Of a stretch of DNA of 17,761 nt, positions 7,286-14,420 are shown one piece after another. The notes under the pieces are model-generated. The model had not been told where the DNA came from and made no database searches. It was given only the letters and a program-made list of their open reading frames with translations. The stretch's first letter is position 1; each line of letters starts with the position of its first letter. The translations under genes were made by a program, and so were the position numbers. The stretch is taken from contig CAQBRY010000032.1 in the NCBI GenBank assembly GCA_948762645.1, positions 1-17,761 on the forward strand, read 5' to 3'. Origin of the DNA: an uncultured Eubacteriales bacterium (GTDB lineage: Bacteria > Bacillota > Clostridia > Oscillospirales > Acutalibacteraceae).

Positions 7286-8083
7286 GTGGTCTGTATTAAA
7301 AAATTAATCATAGGAATAACATCAGAAAAAACGTCTGTACCCTTGAACTTTTCATCTAAGCAGAATATTACCTTCGTCAATGATTCATATATGAATCTTA
7401 TTAAGCAACTAGACGCTATCCCCTTTATAATCCCTACTGATATTCCACTCCAAAAAATTAAAGATGTCCTAAAAATTATAGACGGTCTAATCTTGCCCGG
7501 AGGCAAAGATATCCATCCAAACTGCTATGGTGAAAATATAAAAGTAACCTACTCGGAAAATATTCATGATATTGGAAAACCATTTTACCGTCCTATAATT
7601 TTAAAACCGGATATAGAAAAAGACAACTTTGAAATAAATTTATATTTACAAACAATAAAATTTAATATACCGGTTATAGGAATATGCAGAGGAATGCAAA
7701 TAATAAACGTGGCTCATGGGGGAACTTTATTTCAGGAAATTCCGCCAAACAGCACTATTAAACATTCCATAGAAAGCGATGGATTTATTAATTATCACAG
7801 TATAAATATAGATAAACAAAGCAGAACATACAGTCTTTTTAAAGAAACATCTTATTTTACATCCTCAATACATCATCAAGCTATAAACAAATTAGGAAAT
7901 GATTTAAAAGCGGCGGCTTTATCAGATGATAATATAATAGAAATCATTGAACATATAGACTCTGACATATTTATAATTGGTTTGCAAGGCCATCCTGAAA
8001 AAACTCTGACTAATTTAAATAAATTTAAAAAAATATTTGATGAATTCAAAAAAACAATGTGTGGAGATAAAAATGATAGATAA
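7286..8083 (+). CDS. Gamma-glutamyl hydrolase, class I glutamine amidotransferase fold (peptidase C26, PuuD-like)
   Basis: C26 enzymes remove gamma-glutamyl groups from amides; PuuD does so from gamma-glutamyl-GABA. Counting from the GTG at 7286 (265 residues), the triad is visible: nucleophile C134 in GICRGM, then H236 and E238 in GLQGHPE. LPGG (70-73) and SSIHHQA (193-199) are also family-typical. No partner synthetase domain is present, so it should act as a stand-alone hydrolase. The start is uncertain. Homologues begin with M-K-x-I-I-G-I-T, which here is encoded from an ATT at 7295 with AAAAGG 11 bases upstream, whereas in-frame GTG (7286, 7268) and TTG (7247) codons lack a well-spaced ribosome binding site. 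In this operon it probably releases a gamma-glutamyl group added by the GCS2 ligase, a protect-modify-deprotect logic also used in putrescine catabolism and butirosin synthesis. Confidence 0.84.
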   Translation: MVCIKKLIIGITSEKTSVPLNFSSKQNITFVNDSYMNLIKQLDAIPFIIPTDIPLQKIKDVLKIIDGLILPGGKDIHPNCYGENIKVTYSENIHDIGKPFYRPIILKPDIEKDNFEINLYLQTIKFNIPVIGICRGMQIINVAHGGTLFQEIPPNSTIKHSIESDGFINYHSINIDKQSRTYSLFKETSYFTSSIHHQAINKLGNDLKAAALSDDNIIEIIEHIDSDIFIIGLQGHPEKTLTNLNKFKKIFDEFKKTMCGDKNDR

Positions 8084-9263
8084 AAATAAACTAGAGTCTT
8101 TGCCAATATATAAAGAACTATTTAATGATAAAAATAGAGAAAAAATGTATGGCGGCTATCCGCAACTATTAAAAGGCGATATAGTCAAAAATTTTCCAAA
8201 TAATTTTATGAACTCTAAGCTAGAAAAAGCACTTAAAAACAACGGACTTGAGTTTACTACTACTTCTGGCACCACCAGCGACAGAATGCAAATTATGAGA
8301 AAAAAAAACTGGTGGAAAGAAGAATATAAAAGACTATATTCGCAAATTCCAATTCTTTCAGGTAAGGAAAATTTTAATAAAGTAATATTTACAACTGCTG
8401 TTTGTTCCGGAACAACATGCCATTTAGGGCAGTCAACCATTGAAAAACGAACTTCCGGAAATATTTTATACGTAAACAATAAATTTGACCCATTTTCTTT
8501 TACACCTCATGATATAAACAGAATTATAGATGAAATTAATCTTTTCCGGCCCTACTATATAGAAGCCGACGCTGTATATTTATCTATATTTTTAATATAT
8601 AAAGAAAAATATAATATATCAAAACCCTTACACATTCCTAAAATTATTACTTTAAGCTACGAATTTACAAATAAAAATATTAGAAAATATTTAAACAAGC
8701 ACTTTAACTGTCCGATTCTGGATTTCTATGGATCTACCGAATTCGGATACGCTTTCTTAGAAACGCAAGAGGGTAACATGAAAATGTTCAGGGGAAAATT
8801 ACAAGCTAATTTAGATCCATTAAATAAATCAAAAAATTTATACGTTATTTTAATATCGTCAGAAAAAAATGAATTCATGCCCTTATTTAACTATCGAAGC
8901 GGAGATATAGCCGAAGTTACTAAAGATCAATTTGAAAATTTCGATTTAAATCCTACAATATCCAGAATTGTTGGAAGAGAAAAAGATTTAACGCTTGATA
9001 AAAATGGTGAAATTATTACAGCAGCCGATATAGACGATTTTATATCACATTTTGAAAGTATAATTTTATATCAATTAGAATTTTTAAAAGATAAAAAAAT
9101 AATTTTTAGGTACGTAACTCATGACTTTAAACAAATTTCTGATGAAAATAAAAGTGAAATTTCTAATTATATTTATAATTTATATTTAATACCTGTAGAT
9201 ATATCATATCAAATTTGTATTCCACCGGAGATGTCCGGAAAATTTTCAATTATAAAAAAATAA
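8073..9263 (+). CDS. Adenylate-forming enzyme, PaaK/CapK-like (phenylacetate-CoA ligase family)
   Basis: ANL-superfamily enzymes activate a carboxylic acid as acyl-AMP and pass it to a thiol or amine. The 396-residue protein has the phosphate-binding loop TTTSGTTSD (62-70; the usual SGTTG reads SGTTS), the adenine/Mg motif YGSTEFG (219-225), YRSGD (274-278) binding the ribose, and GREKD (301-305) at the hinge. A C-terminal SGKF places a lysine at about 390, where the catalytic lysine of this family sits. Overall length and motif spacing resemble PaaK/CapK proteins rather than full-size acyl-CoA synthetases. ATG 8073 is chosen because GGAG (8062-8065) lies 7 bases upstream; the gene overlaps the hydrolase by 11 bp, implying coupled translation. 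No acyl-carrier protein is encoded nearby, so CoA, an amino acid or the sulfur from the PLP enzyme could be the acceptor. The carboxylic acid is unknown. Confidence 0.82.
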   Translation: MIDKNKLESLPIYKELFNDKNREKMYGGYPQLLKGDIVKNFPNNFMNSKLEKALKNNGLEFTTTSGTTSDRMQIMRKKNWWKEEYKRLYSQIPILSGKENFNKVIFTTAVCSGTTCHLGQSTIEKRTSGNILYVNNKFDPFSFTPHDINRIIDEINLFRPYYIEADAVYLSIFLIYKEKYNISKPLHIPKIITLSYEFTNKNIRKYLNKHFNCPILDFYGSTEFGYAFLETQEGNMKMFRGKLQANLDPLNKSKNLYVILISSEKNEFMPLFNYRSGDIAEVTKDQFENFDLNPTISRIVGREKDLTLDKNGEIITAADIDDFISHFESIILYQLEFLKDKKIIFRYVTHDFKQISDENKSEISNYIYNLYLIPVDISYQICIPPEMSGKFSIIKK

Positions 9264-9287
9264 TTTGATTTTCGGGAGAATAATATT

Positions 9288-10655
9288 ATGGCTAAAAAAT
9301 TAAAAAGCATTTTTGTATGCAGCCAGTGCGGCTTTGAATCTGTAAAATGGAATGGTATTTGCCCATCGTGCGGACAAGGAAACACTATGAATGAAGAAAT
9401 AAAAGAAGTTTCTTCTTCAAATAAAATTAAAGTTTCTAACAAAATCTCTCCTCCTGAACATCTATCATCTATAGATATTTCAAATGAAATTAGATATAAA
9501 ACAGGCATTAAAGAATTTGACAGAATATTTGGAGGTGGTATTGTAAAAGGATCCTTAGTTTTAATTGGAGGAGCTCCCGGAATAGGTAAATCTACTATTT
9601 TACTTCAAATGTGCAATTTTCTAAATAATAATTTAAAGATATTTTATATATCTGGAGAAGAATCTAAAAAACAAATAAAACTAAGAGCTTCAAGGTTAAA
9701 TATAAAAAATGAAAATCTTTATATCATAACTAGCACTGACATCGAATCAATAGTTGAAGAAATTAAATCGTCAAGACCGGACATTGTAATAATAGACTCT
9801 ATTCAAACCATGAACCATCAGGAACTTAATTCTCTTCCCGGAAGTATTGTACAGGTCAGAGAATGTACAAACATGCTCTTAAAAACTGCCAAATCTCTAG
9901 AAATACCTATATTAATTATAAGCCATGTAAATAAAGACGGTGCTATTGCAGGACCGAAAGTTCTTGAACATATCGTAGATGTTGTCTCTTATTTTGAAGG
10001 TGACGACCAAACGTCCTATAGAATACTAAGGGCTGTAAAAAACAGATATGGATCCACAAACGAAATAGGTGTATTTCAAATGACCCATGAAGGTCTCGAA
10101 GAAGTAGAAAACCCATCCCTAATGCTCCTTTCAGGCAGACCTATCGGCATTTCCGGTATATGTATTGCCTGTATTATGGAAGGGTCTCGTCCGCTGTTTA
10201 CAGAGGTTCAGGGCTTAGTATCTTCAACCAGTTTCGGAAATCCCAGAAGAATGTCAACCGGCTTCGACTATAACAGACTTTGTCTAATTTTAGCCGTACT
10301 AGAAAAACGAGCGGGGTATTTCTTTTCAAATATGGATTGTTATATAAATATTGTTGGAGGATTAAAACTAAATGAACCTTCGGCAGATTTGTCTGTTGCG
10401 CTATCATTAATATCAAGCCTCAAAAACTCTCCCTTACAAAGTGATACAGTTGCTATTGGTGAAATAGGTCTTGCCGGGGAAATACGTTCTGTGTCAAACC
10501 TGGAAATGAGAATTTCAGAAGCAGACAAATTAGGATTTAATCATATAATCGTTCCCTACTATAACCTTAAATCCATAGAAAATATTAATAAATACAAAAT
10601 TAAAATTACAGGTGCAAAAAATATTAGGGAAGCTTTTTTATCTGCTTACATATAA
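9288..10655 (+). CDS. radA: DNA repair protein RadA
   Basis: Processes recombination intermediates by promoting branch migration alongside RecA. The 455-residue protein has the full domain order: a C4 zinc finger (C11, C14, C25, C28), a RecA-like ATPase with Walker A GGAPGIGKST (94-103) and Walker B VIIDS (167-171), the RadA signature KNRYG (251-255), and a C-terminal Lon-protease-like domain (about 290-455) without proteolytic function. GGGAG at 9274-9278 precedes the ATG by 9 bases. It begins 24 bp after the adenylate-forming enzyme, with no terminator or clear promoter in the gap, so it is probably co-transcribed with the biosynthetic genes although it is a housekeeping gene. In many Firmicutes radA sits with clpC or disA; that context is not seen here. 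Confidence 0.96.
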   Translation: MAKKLKSIFVCSQCGFESVKWNGICPSCGQGNTMNEEIKEVSSSNKIKVSNKISPPEHLSSIDISNEIRYKTGIKEFDRIFGGGIVKGSLVLIGGAPGIGKSTILLQMCNFLNNNLKIFYISGEESKKQIKLRASRLNIKNENLYIITSTDIESIVEEIKSSRPDIVIIDSIQTMNHQELNSLPGSIVQVRECTNMLLKTAKSLEIPILIISHVNKDGAIAGPKVLEHIVDVVSYFEGDDQTSYRILRAVKNRYGSTNEIGVFQMTHEGLEEVENPSLMLLSGRPIGISGICIACIMEGSRPLFTEVQGLVSSTSFGNPRRMSTGFDYNRLCLILAVLEKRAGYFFSNMDCYINIVGGLKLNEPSADLSVALSLISSLKNSPLQSDTVAIGEIGLAGEIRSVSNLEMRISEADKLGFNHIIVPYYNLKSIENINKYKIKITGAKNIREAFLSAYI

Positions 10656-10669
10656 TTTAATTTTTATAT

Positions 10670-10689
10670 TTATTAGCTTGTACTAATAA
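10670..10689. repeat. Perfect inverted repeat over the glyA -35 region
   Basis: TTATTAG (10670-10676) and CTAATAA (10683-10689) are perfect inverted copies around a 6-base centre and cover the proposed -35 box at 10678-10683. There is no T-tract after it, so it is not a good terminator. It could be an operator for a dimeric regulator; chance is possible in such AT-rich DNA. Confidence 0.35.
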
Positions 10690-10706
10690 GTATAAAATTG
10701 TATAAT
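10678..10706 (+). promoter_or_regulatory. Candidate sigma-A promoter of glyA
   Basis: TTGTAC at 10678-10683 is followed after exactly 17 bp by a perfect TATAAT at 10701-10706, in the 89-bp gap before glyA. The -35 box is weak (TTG only), but spacing and -10 are ideal. A start near 10713 would give a leader of about 30 nt that includes the strong GGAAGGTGA ribosome binding site at 10727-10735. Confidence 0.55.
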
Positions 10707-10744
10707 TTACTTCGAAATTTATTTTTGGAAGGTGACCATACATA

Positions 10745-11998
10745 ATGTCAAACTATATTAAAGAAAACATAGACTTCATAAGAAAATTCGATCCGGAAAT
10801 TGCAGAATCTATAGATTTGGAATTTAATCGTCAATCTAATAATCTAGAGCTTATAGCCTCAGAAAATATTGTTTCTTCTGCAGTACTTGCTGCTATGGGC
10901 AGTATATTAACCAACAAATACGCAGAAGGGTATCCGGGAAAACGCTATTATGGAGGTTGCGAATTTGTAGATATAGCAGAAGATTTAGCTAAAAAAAGAG
11001 CTTGTCAGATATTTGGTGCAGACCACGCTAACGTGCAACCTCATTCAGGCTCCCAAGCTAATGCAGCTGTATATTTTGCAATGCTAAAACCCGGAGATAC
11101 TGTAATGGGAATGAGTCTTGCTGAAGGCGGACACCTCACTCATGGGTCACCTGTAAATATGTCCGGCAAATTTTATAATTTTATTCCCTATGGAGTCGAT
11201 CCTGAAACTCATCTTATTGATTATGATAAAGTAAAAGAGATCGCCTTAAAAAATAAACCAAAAATGATAATTTGTGGAGCAAGTGCATATCCTAGAACTA
11301 TAGACTTTAAAAAATTTAAAGAAATAGCTGATCAGTGCGGTGCGTATTTAATGGTTGATATGGCACATATTGCAGGACTTATCGCAGCCGGACTTCACCC
11401 AAATCCCGTACCATATGCTGATTTTGTAACAACAACTACTCACAAAACTTTAAGAGGTCCAAGAGGCGGTATGATACTTTGCAAAGAAAAGTACGCTAAA
11501 GACATTGACAAAGCGATTTTTCCGGGAATACAAGGCGGTCCGCTTATGCATATTATAGCTGCTAAAGCCGTATGTTTTGGCGAGGCTTTGAAACCTGAAT
11601 TTAAAGAATACCAAAAAAACGTGGTGGAAAATTGTAAAGTACTGTCAGAAAGTTTACTTGAAAACGGCGTTAAACTAATATCCGGAGGTACAGACAACCA
11701 TTTATTATTGGTAGACCTTAGTGATAAAGACATCTCCGGAAAAGAATTAGAACATAATTTAGATTTAGTAAATATTACTGTAAATAAAAATACTGTCCCA
11801 AATGAAAAAAGAGGGCCTTTCATAACTAGCGGCATTCGTATAGGTACTGCAGCAGTAACTACCAGAGGTATGAATAAAGAAGATATGAAAGAAATTGCAA
11901 AATTAATATCTTTATCCATTGAAGATTTCGAAAAAAATAAGGAAAATATTAAAAAATCTGTAAAATCTCTATGTGATAAGTATCCAATATACAAGTAA
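10745..11998 (+). CDS. glyA: Serine hydroxymethyltransferase
   Basis: PLP enzyme interconverting serine + tetrahydrofolate and glycine + 5,10-methylene-tetrahydrofolate, the main source of one-carbon units. The 417-residue protein is full length. Recognisable are LELIASENIVS (34-44), NKYAEGYPGKRYYGG (57-71), QPHSGSQAN (98-106), MVDMAHIAGLIAAG (203-216) and the PLP lysine K234 in TTTTHKTLRGPRGG. The ribosome binding site is strong (GGAAGGTGA, 9 bases before ATG), and a separate promoter candidate lies upstream, so it probably begins a new transcription unit continuing into the lipoprotein and cyclophilin genes. The stop codon overlaps the ribosome binding site of the next gene. Confidence 0.98.
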   Translation: MSNYIKENIDFIRKFDPEIAESIDLEFNRQSNNLELIASENIVSSAVLAAMGSILTNKYAEGYPGKRYYGGCEFVDIAEDLAKKRACQIFGADHANVQPHSGSQANAAVYFAMLKPGDTVMGMSLAEGGHLTHGSPVNMSGKFYNFIPYGVDPETHLIDYDKVKEIALKNKPKMIICGASAYPRTIDFKKFKEIADQCGAYLMVDMAHIAGLIAAGLHPNPVPYADFVTTTTHKTLRGPRGGMILCKEKYAKDIDKAIFPGIQGGPLMHIIAAKAVCFGEALKPEFKEYQKNVVENCKVLSESLLENGVKLISGGTDNHLLLVDLSDKDISGKELEHNLDLVNITVNKNTVPNEKRGPFITSGIRIGTAAVTTRGMNKEDMKEIAKLISLSIEDFEKNKENIKKSVKSLCDKYPIYK

Positions 11999-12011
11999 GG
12001 AAAATATCATT

Positions 12012-12503
12012 ATGAAAAAAATAAAATTACTAACTTTAGTATTAACTATTCCTCTAATATTTTCAGGATGTGGAGAAGGTGACGTTGGATCTCCTAAGGG
12101 AAATTCTTCTGAGTCACAAATCAATTTAGATCAAAGCAAATACGAAGATAATCTGGAAGGTCTTCAAAACTACCTTCAGGATATGGATTTGATTTCAGGT
12201 CAATCTACCGACATGCTGTCAGAAATAATAAATGCTAAAAAAGGCGTAAAATATACGTTTAAATACAATAAATCAAATGTAACAGTAGAATTATATGAGT
12301 TTGAGAGTCCTAACGAAGACGCAGCAAATCAAATAAATTCTAAAGGAACTTTAAGTATTTTCGATAAAGAAGTACCTGCAGTAATTTCAAATAATAAAAG
12401 ATTTTTGATAATATATTCAGATAAATCAACTAATCATCAAAATGTCGAAAAAGCAGAAAAAATTAAAGAAGCTGTGAAAAAATTTAAGGATGATTCGATA
12501 TAA
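12012..12503 (+). CDS. Small predicted lipoprotein of unknown function
   Basis: I do not recognise a family. The 163-residue product starts with a lipoprotein signal peptide (MKKIKLLTLVLTIPLIF) ending in a lipobox, SGC, with C20 as the lipidated cysteine, so it should be anchored on the outer face of the membrane. A Ser/Asn-rich linker to about residue 40 is followed by a compact, charged alpha/beta-looking domain with no cysteine. ATG 12012 is preferred over an in-frame codon at 11973 because it starts the signal peptide and follows AAGGAAAA, which overlaps the glyA stop. It lies 13 bp after glyA and 22 bp before another lipoprotein gene, the cyclophilin, so the two may work in the same extracellular compartment; that is only a neighbourhood inference. 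Confidence 0.8.
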   Translation: MKKIKLLTLVLTIPLIFSGCGEGDVGSPKGNSSESQINLDQSKYEDNLEGLQNYLQDMDLISGQSTDMLSEIINAKKGVKYTFKYNKSNVTVELYEFESPNEDAANQINSKGTLSIFDKEVPAVISNNKRFLIIYSDKSTNHQNVEKAEKIKEAVKKFKDDSI

Positions 12504-12525
12504 TAAAAAGGGGAATTATAGAATA

Positions 12526-13308
12526 ATGACTAAAAATTCTAAAAAATTAATAGGAGTGTTTTTGATGTGCTTTACATTTCTATCTTTTTACGGTTGCCAA
12601 AATAAAAATAATTTCTCTGACAATAACCTCGTAGGGTACCAGCTTGATTTGCCTGAAAAAGGTGAAGAAATAGCAGTTGTAAATACAAGCTTAGGATCGT
12701 TTAAAATAAGGTTCTTTCCCAACGTTGCCCCAAAGGCCGTAGAAAATTTTAAAAAACTCTCACAAGAAGGTTATTATAATGGAATAATTTTTCACAGAGT
12801 AATTAAAGACTTTATGGTTCAAACCGGAGATCCGAATGGAAACGGCACCGGCGGACAAAGTATCTGGGGAAAAGAATTTGAAGATGAATTTAGCAGTAAA
12901 CTATTTAATATAACCGGTTCGGTATCTATGGCAAACCGGGGGCCAAATACAAATGGAAGTCAGTTTTTTATAAATAATAAAGATAGTTCCAGTTTTGAAG
13001 GATGGGACAGATATCAAAAAATCTATGATATGTATAGTCAGGATCCAAATAAATTTTCATCTATGTATGGAGCAACAATAGATATGTCCAAAATAACAGA
13101 TGAAATAAAAAATCTATATGAAAGTCACGGAGGCAGTCCAAACTTGGACGGCTATTACAGTACAGCTAACAAAGGCCATACAGTTTTTGGTCAAGTCTTC
13201 GAAGGAATGGAAACGATCAATTCTATTTCACAATCTCCCACAAATGACTCAGATAAACCTATAGAAGATATAAAAATAAATAATATAGAAATTATAAAAT
13301 ATCAGTAG
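12526..13308 (+). CDS. Peptidyl-prolyl cis-trans isomerase, cyclophilin type, lipoprotein
   Basis: Speeds proline isomerisation during folding of exported proteins at the outer membrane face. Residues 1-24 form a lipoprotein signal peptide with a slightly unusual lipobox (FYGC, lipidated C24). The cyclophilin domain covers about 48-260, with IIFHRVIKDFMVQTGDPNG (87-105) supplying the catalytic arginine, GTGG (107-110), SMANRGPNTNGSQFFI (134-149) and GHTVFGQVFEGME (217-229). A roughly 55-residue insert (about 158-213) between the last two blocks is polar and aromatic, as in many Firmicute lipoprotein cyclophilins. ATG 12526 is preferred over the in-frame ATG at 12490, which overlaps the previous gene, because AAGGGG lies between them at a workable distance and the signal peptide begins there. 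Confidence 0.92.
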   Translation: MTKNSKKLIGVFLMCFTFLSFYGCQNKNNFSDNNLVGYQLDLPEKGEEIAVVNTSLGSFKIRFFPNVAPKAVENFKKLSQEGYYNGIIFHRVIKDFMVQTGDPNGNGTGGQSIWGKEFEDEFSSKLFNITGSVSMANRGPNTNGSQFFINNKDSSSFEGWDRYQKIYDMYSQDPNKFSSMYGATIDMSKITDEIKNLYESHGGSPNLDGYYSTANKGHTVFGQVFEGMETINSISQSPTNDSDKPIEDIKINNIEIIKYQ

Positions 13309-13335
13309 TTAATCATTAATGAAAGGAAATATCAA

Positions 13336-13872
13336 TTGAGAGTTATATCCGGTCTATATAAAGGACTAAAGCTAGAAGAAAAATACATTAAAACTGTACG
13401 TCCTACAACCGATAAAGTAAAAGAATCCTTATTTAACATTCTACAATTTGAAACTCAAAATAAGATTTTTCTAGATCTTTTTGGTGGTACCGGTCAAATT
13501 GGTATTGAAGCGGCTAGCAGAGGAGCTAAAAAAGTAGTAGTCATAGATAATAATGCAGAGTCTATAAATTTAATTAAAAAAAATATATCTAAGATAAAAA
13601 ATAAAAATAATATTTCTATAATAATGTCTTCATCTGATTCATTTTTAGAAAATAATACTGACAAATTTGATATTGTCTTTTTAGACCCACCATACCTAGA
13701 TACTGACCTACTTAACAGATCATTACTAAAAATAAAAGATCATATGCAAAAAAATAGTATTATTGCTATAGAGTCATTAAAGCAAACAGAAATTTTAAAT
13801 TATTCTAAGGATTTTATTTTACAAAATAGATATATATATGGTAAAATAGCATTGCATATATATAGAAATTAA
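13336..13872 (+). CDS. rsmD: 16S rRNA (guanine(966)-N2)-methyltransferase RsmD
   Basis: Uses S-adenosylmethionine to methylate N2 of G966 in 16S rRNA. The 178-residue protein has the family N-terminus RVISGLYKGLKL, RPTTDKVKESLFNIL (23-37), the SAM-binding loop LDLFGGTGQIGIEAASRGA (46-64), an acidic D71 after strand 2, and the catalytic DPPY at 117-120. The start is TTG 13336 with GAAAGGAAA just upstream. In many Firmicutes rsmD is followed by coaD; here coaD is absent and a coiled-coil gene comes next. Confidence 0.95.
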   Translation: MRVISGLYKGLKLEEKYIKTVRPTTDKVKESLFNILQFETQNKIFLDLFGGTGQIGIEAASRGAKKVVVIDNNAESINLIKKNISKIKNKNNISIIMSSSDSFLENNTDKFDIVFLDPPYLDTDLLNRSLLKIKDHMQKNSIIAIESLKQTEILNYSKDFILQNRYIYGKIALHIYRN

Positions 13873-13921
13873 AAATAAATGTCAGTTTGCTGATTATAGT
13901 GATAGGTGGAATTAATAAAAA

Positions 13922-14374
13922 ATGAGTATAGAGGATATAATAGATAAGCTTGAAGATTTATTGGAGGATGCTTGGCATTTACCTATGTCCGGCGGAAGAA
14001 TAATAGTAAGTTCAGAAAATATCAAAAGAATACTTGAAGATTTAAGACTCAATCTTCCTAAAGAAATAGTACAAGCTAAAAAAATAGTGGCAGATCGAAA
14101 TCAAATTATCGAAGATACAAAAAATGAAGCTCAGTCTATGGCAAAAGCATTCCAAGAAAAAGCTAAATCTTTAGTAAATAGAGATGAAATAGTAAAAAAT
14201 GCTCAAAGTACCGCTAAGGAAATAATTTTAGACGCTAAACAAAAATCAAAAGAAATGAGATCTGCTGCTGCAAAATATACTGAAAAGCTATTAAAAGACG
14301 TTGAAGATGCTTTAAATAACAATCTATCAGAAATAAAAAAAGTAAAACAATCTTTAAAATCTAATTTAGAATAG
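13922..14374 (+). CDS. Coiled-coil protein, hypothetical (annotated in relatives as ATPase- or DivIVA-like)
   Basis: The 150-residue product has a short folded-looking N-terminus (1-40) with the motif HLPMSGGRIIVSSENI, followed by a long alanine- and lysine-rich helix (about 45-150) with the heptad character of a coiled coil and few hydrophobic runs. It has no signal peptide, membrane segment or catalytic motif. Similar short helical proteins near rsmD in Clostridia are usually listed as hypothetical or, from the helix alone, as ATP-synthase B/H-like; I would not accept that functional name. AGGTGG lies about 13 bases before the ATG. It is the last gene of the plus-strand run and is followed by a strong terminator. 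Confidence 0.75.
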   Translation: MSIEDIIDKLEDLLEDAWHLPMSGGRIIVSSENIKRILEDLRLNLPKEIVQAKKIVADRNQIIEDTKNEAQSMAKAFQEKAKSLVNRDEIVKNAQSTAKEIILDAKQKSKEMRSAAAKYTEKLLKDVEDALNNNLSEIKKVKQSLKSNLE

Positions 14375-14381
14375 TAATGTG

Positions 14382-14418
14382 AAAATTGTATTCGAACTAA
14401 ATCGAATACAATTTTTTT
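14382..14418. terminator. Rho-independent terminator between convergent genes
   Basis: AAAATTGTATTCG (14382-14394) and its exact inverse complement (14403-14415) form a 13-bp perfect stem with an 8-base loop, continuing into a T-tract that ends at 14418. On the minus strand the same stem ends in a short T run, so it may also serve pheT, whose stop codon is only a few bases away at 14421-14423. Confidence 0.9.
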
Positions 14419-14420
14419 AT

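Noticed and set aside
11440..11994. 184-codon minus-strand frame opposite glyA
   Set aside because: No ribosome binding site or family motif; the plus strand encodes a full-length, highly conserved glyA.
13873..13921. Short hairpin (TCAG TTTG CTGA) after rsmD as a terminator
   Set aside because: Only a 4-bp stem and no following T-tract.
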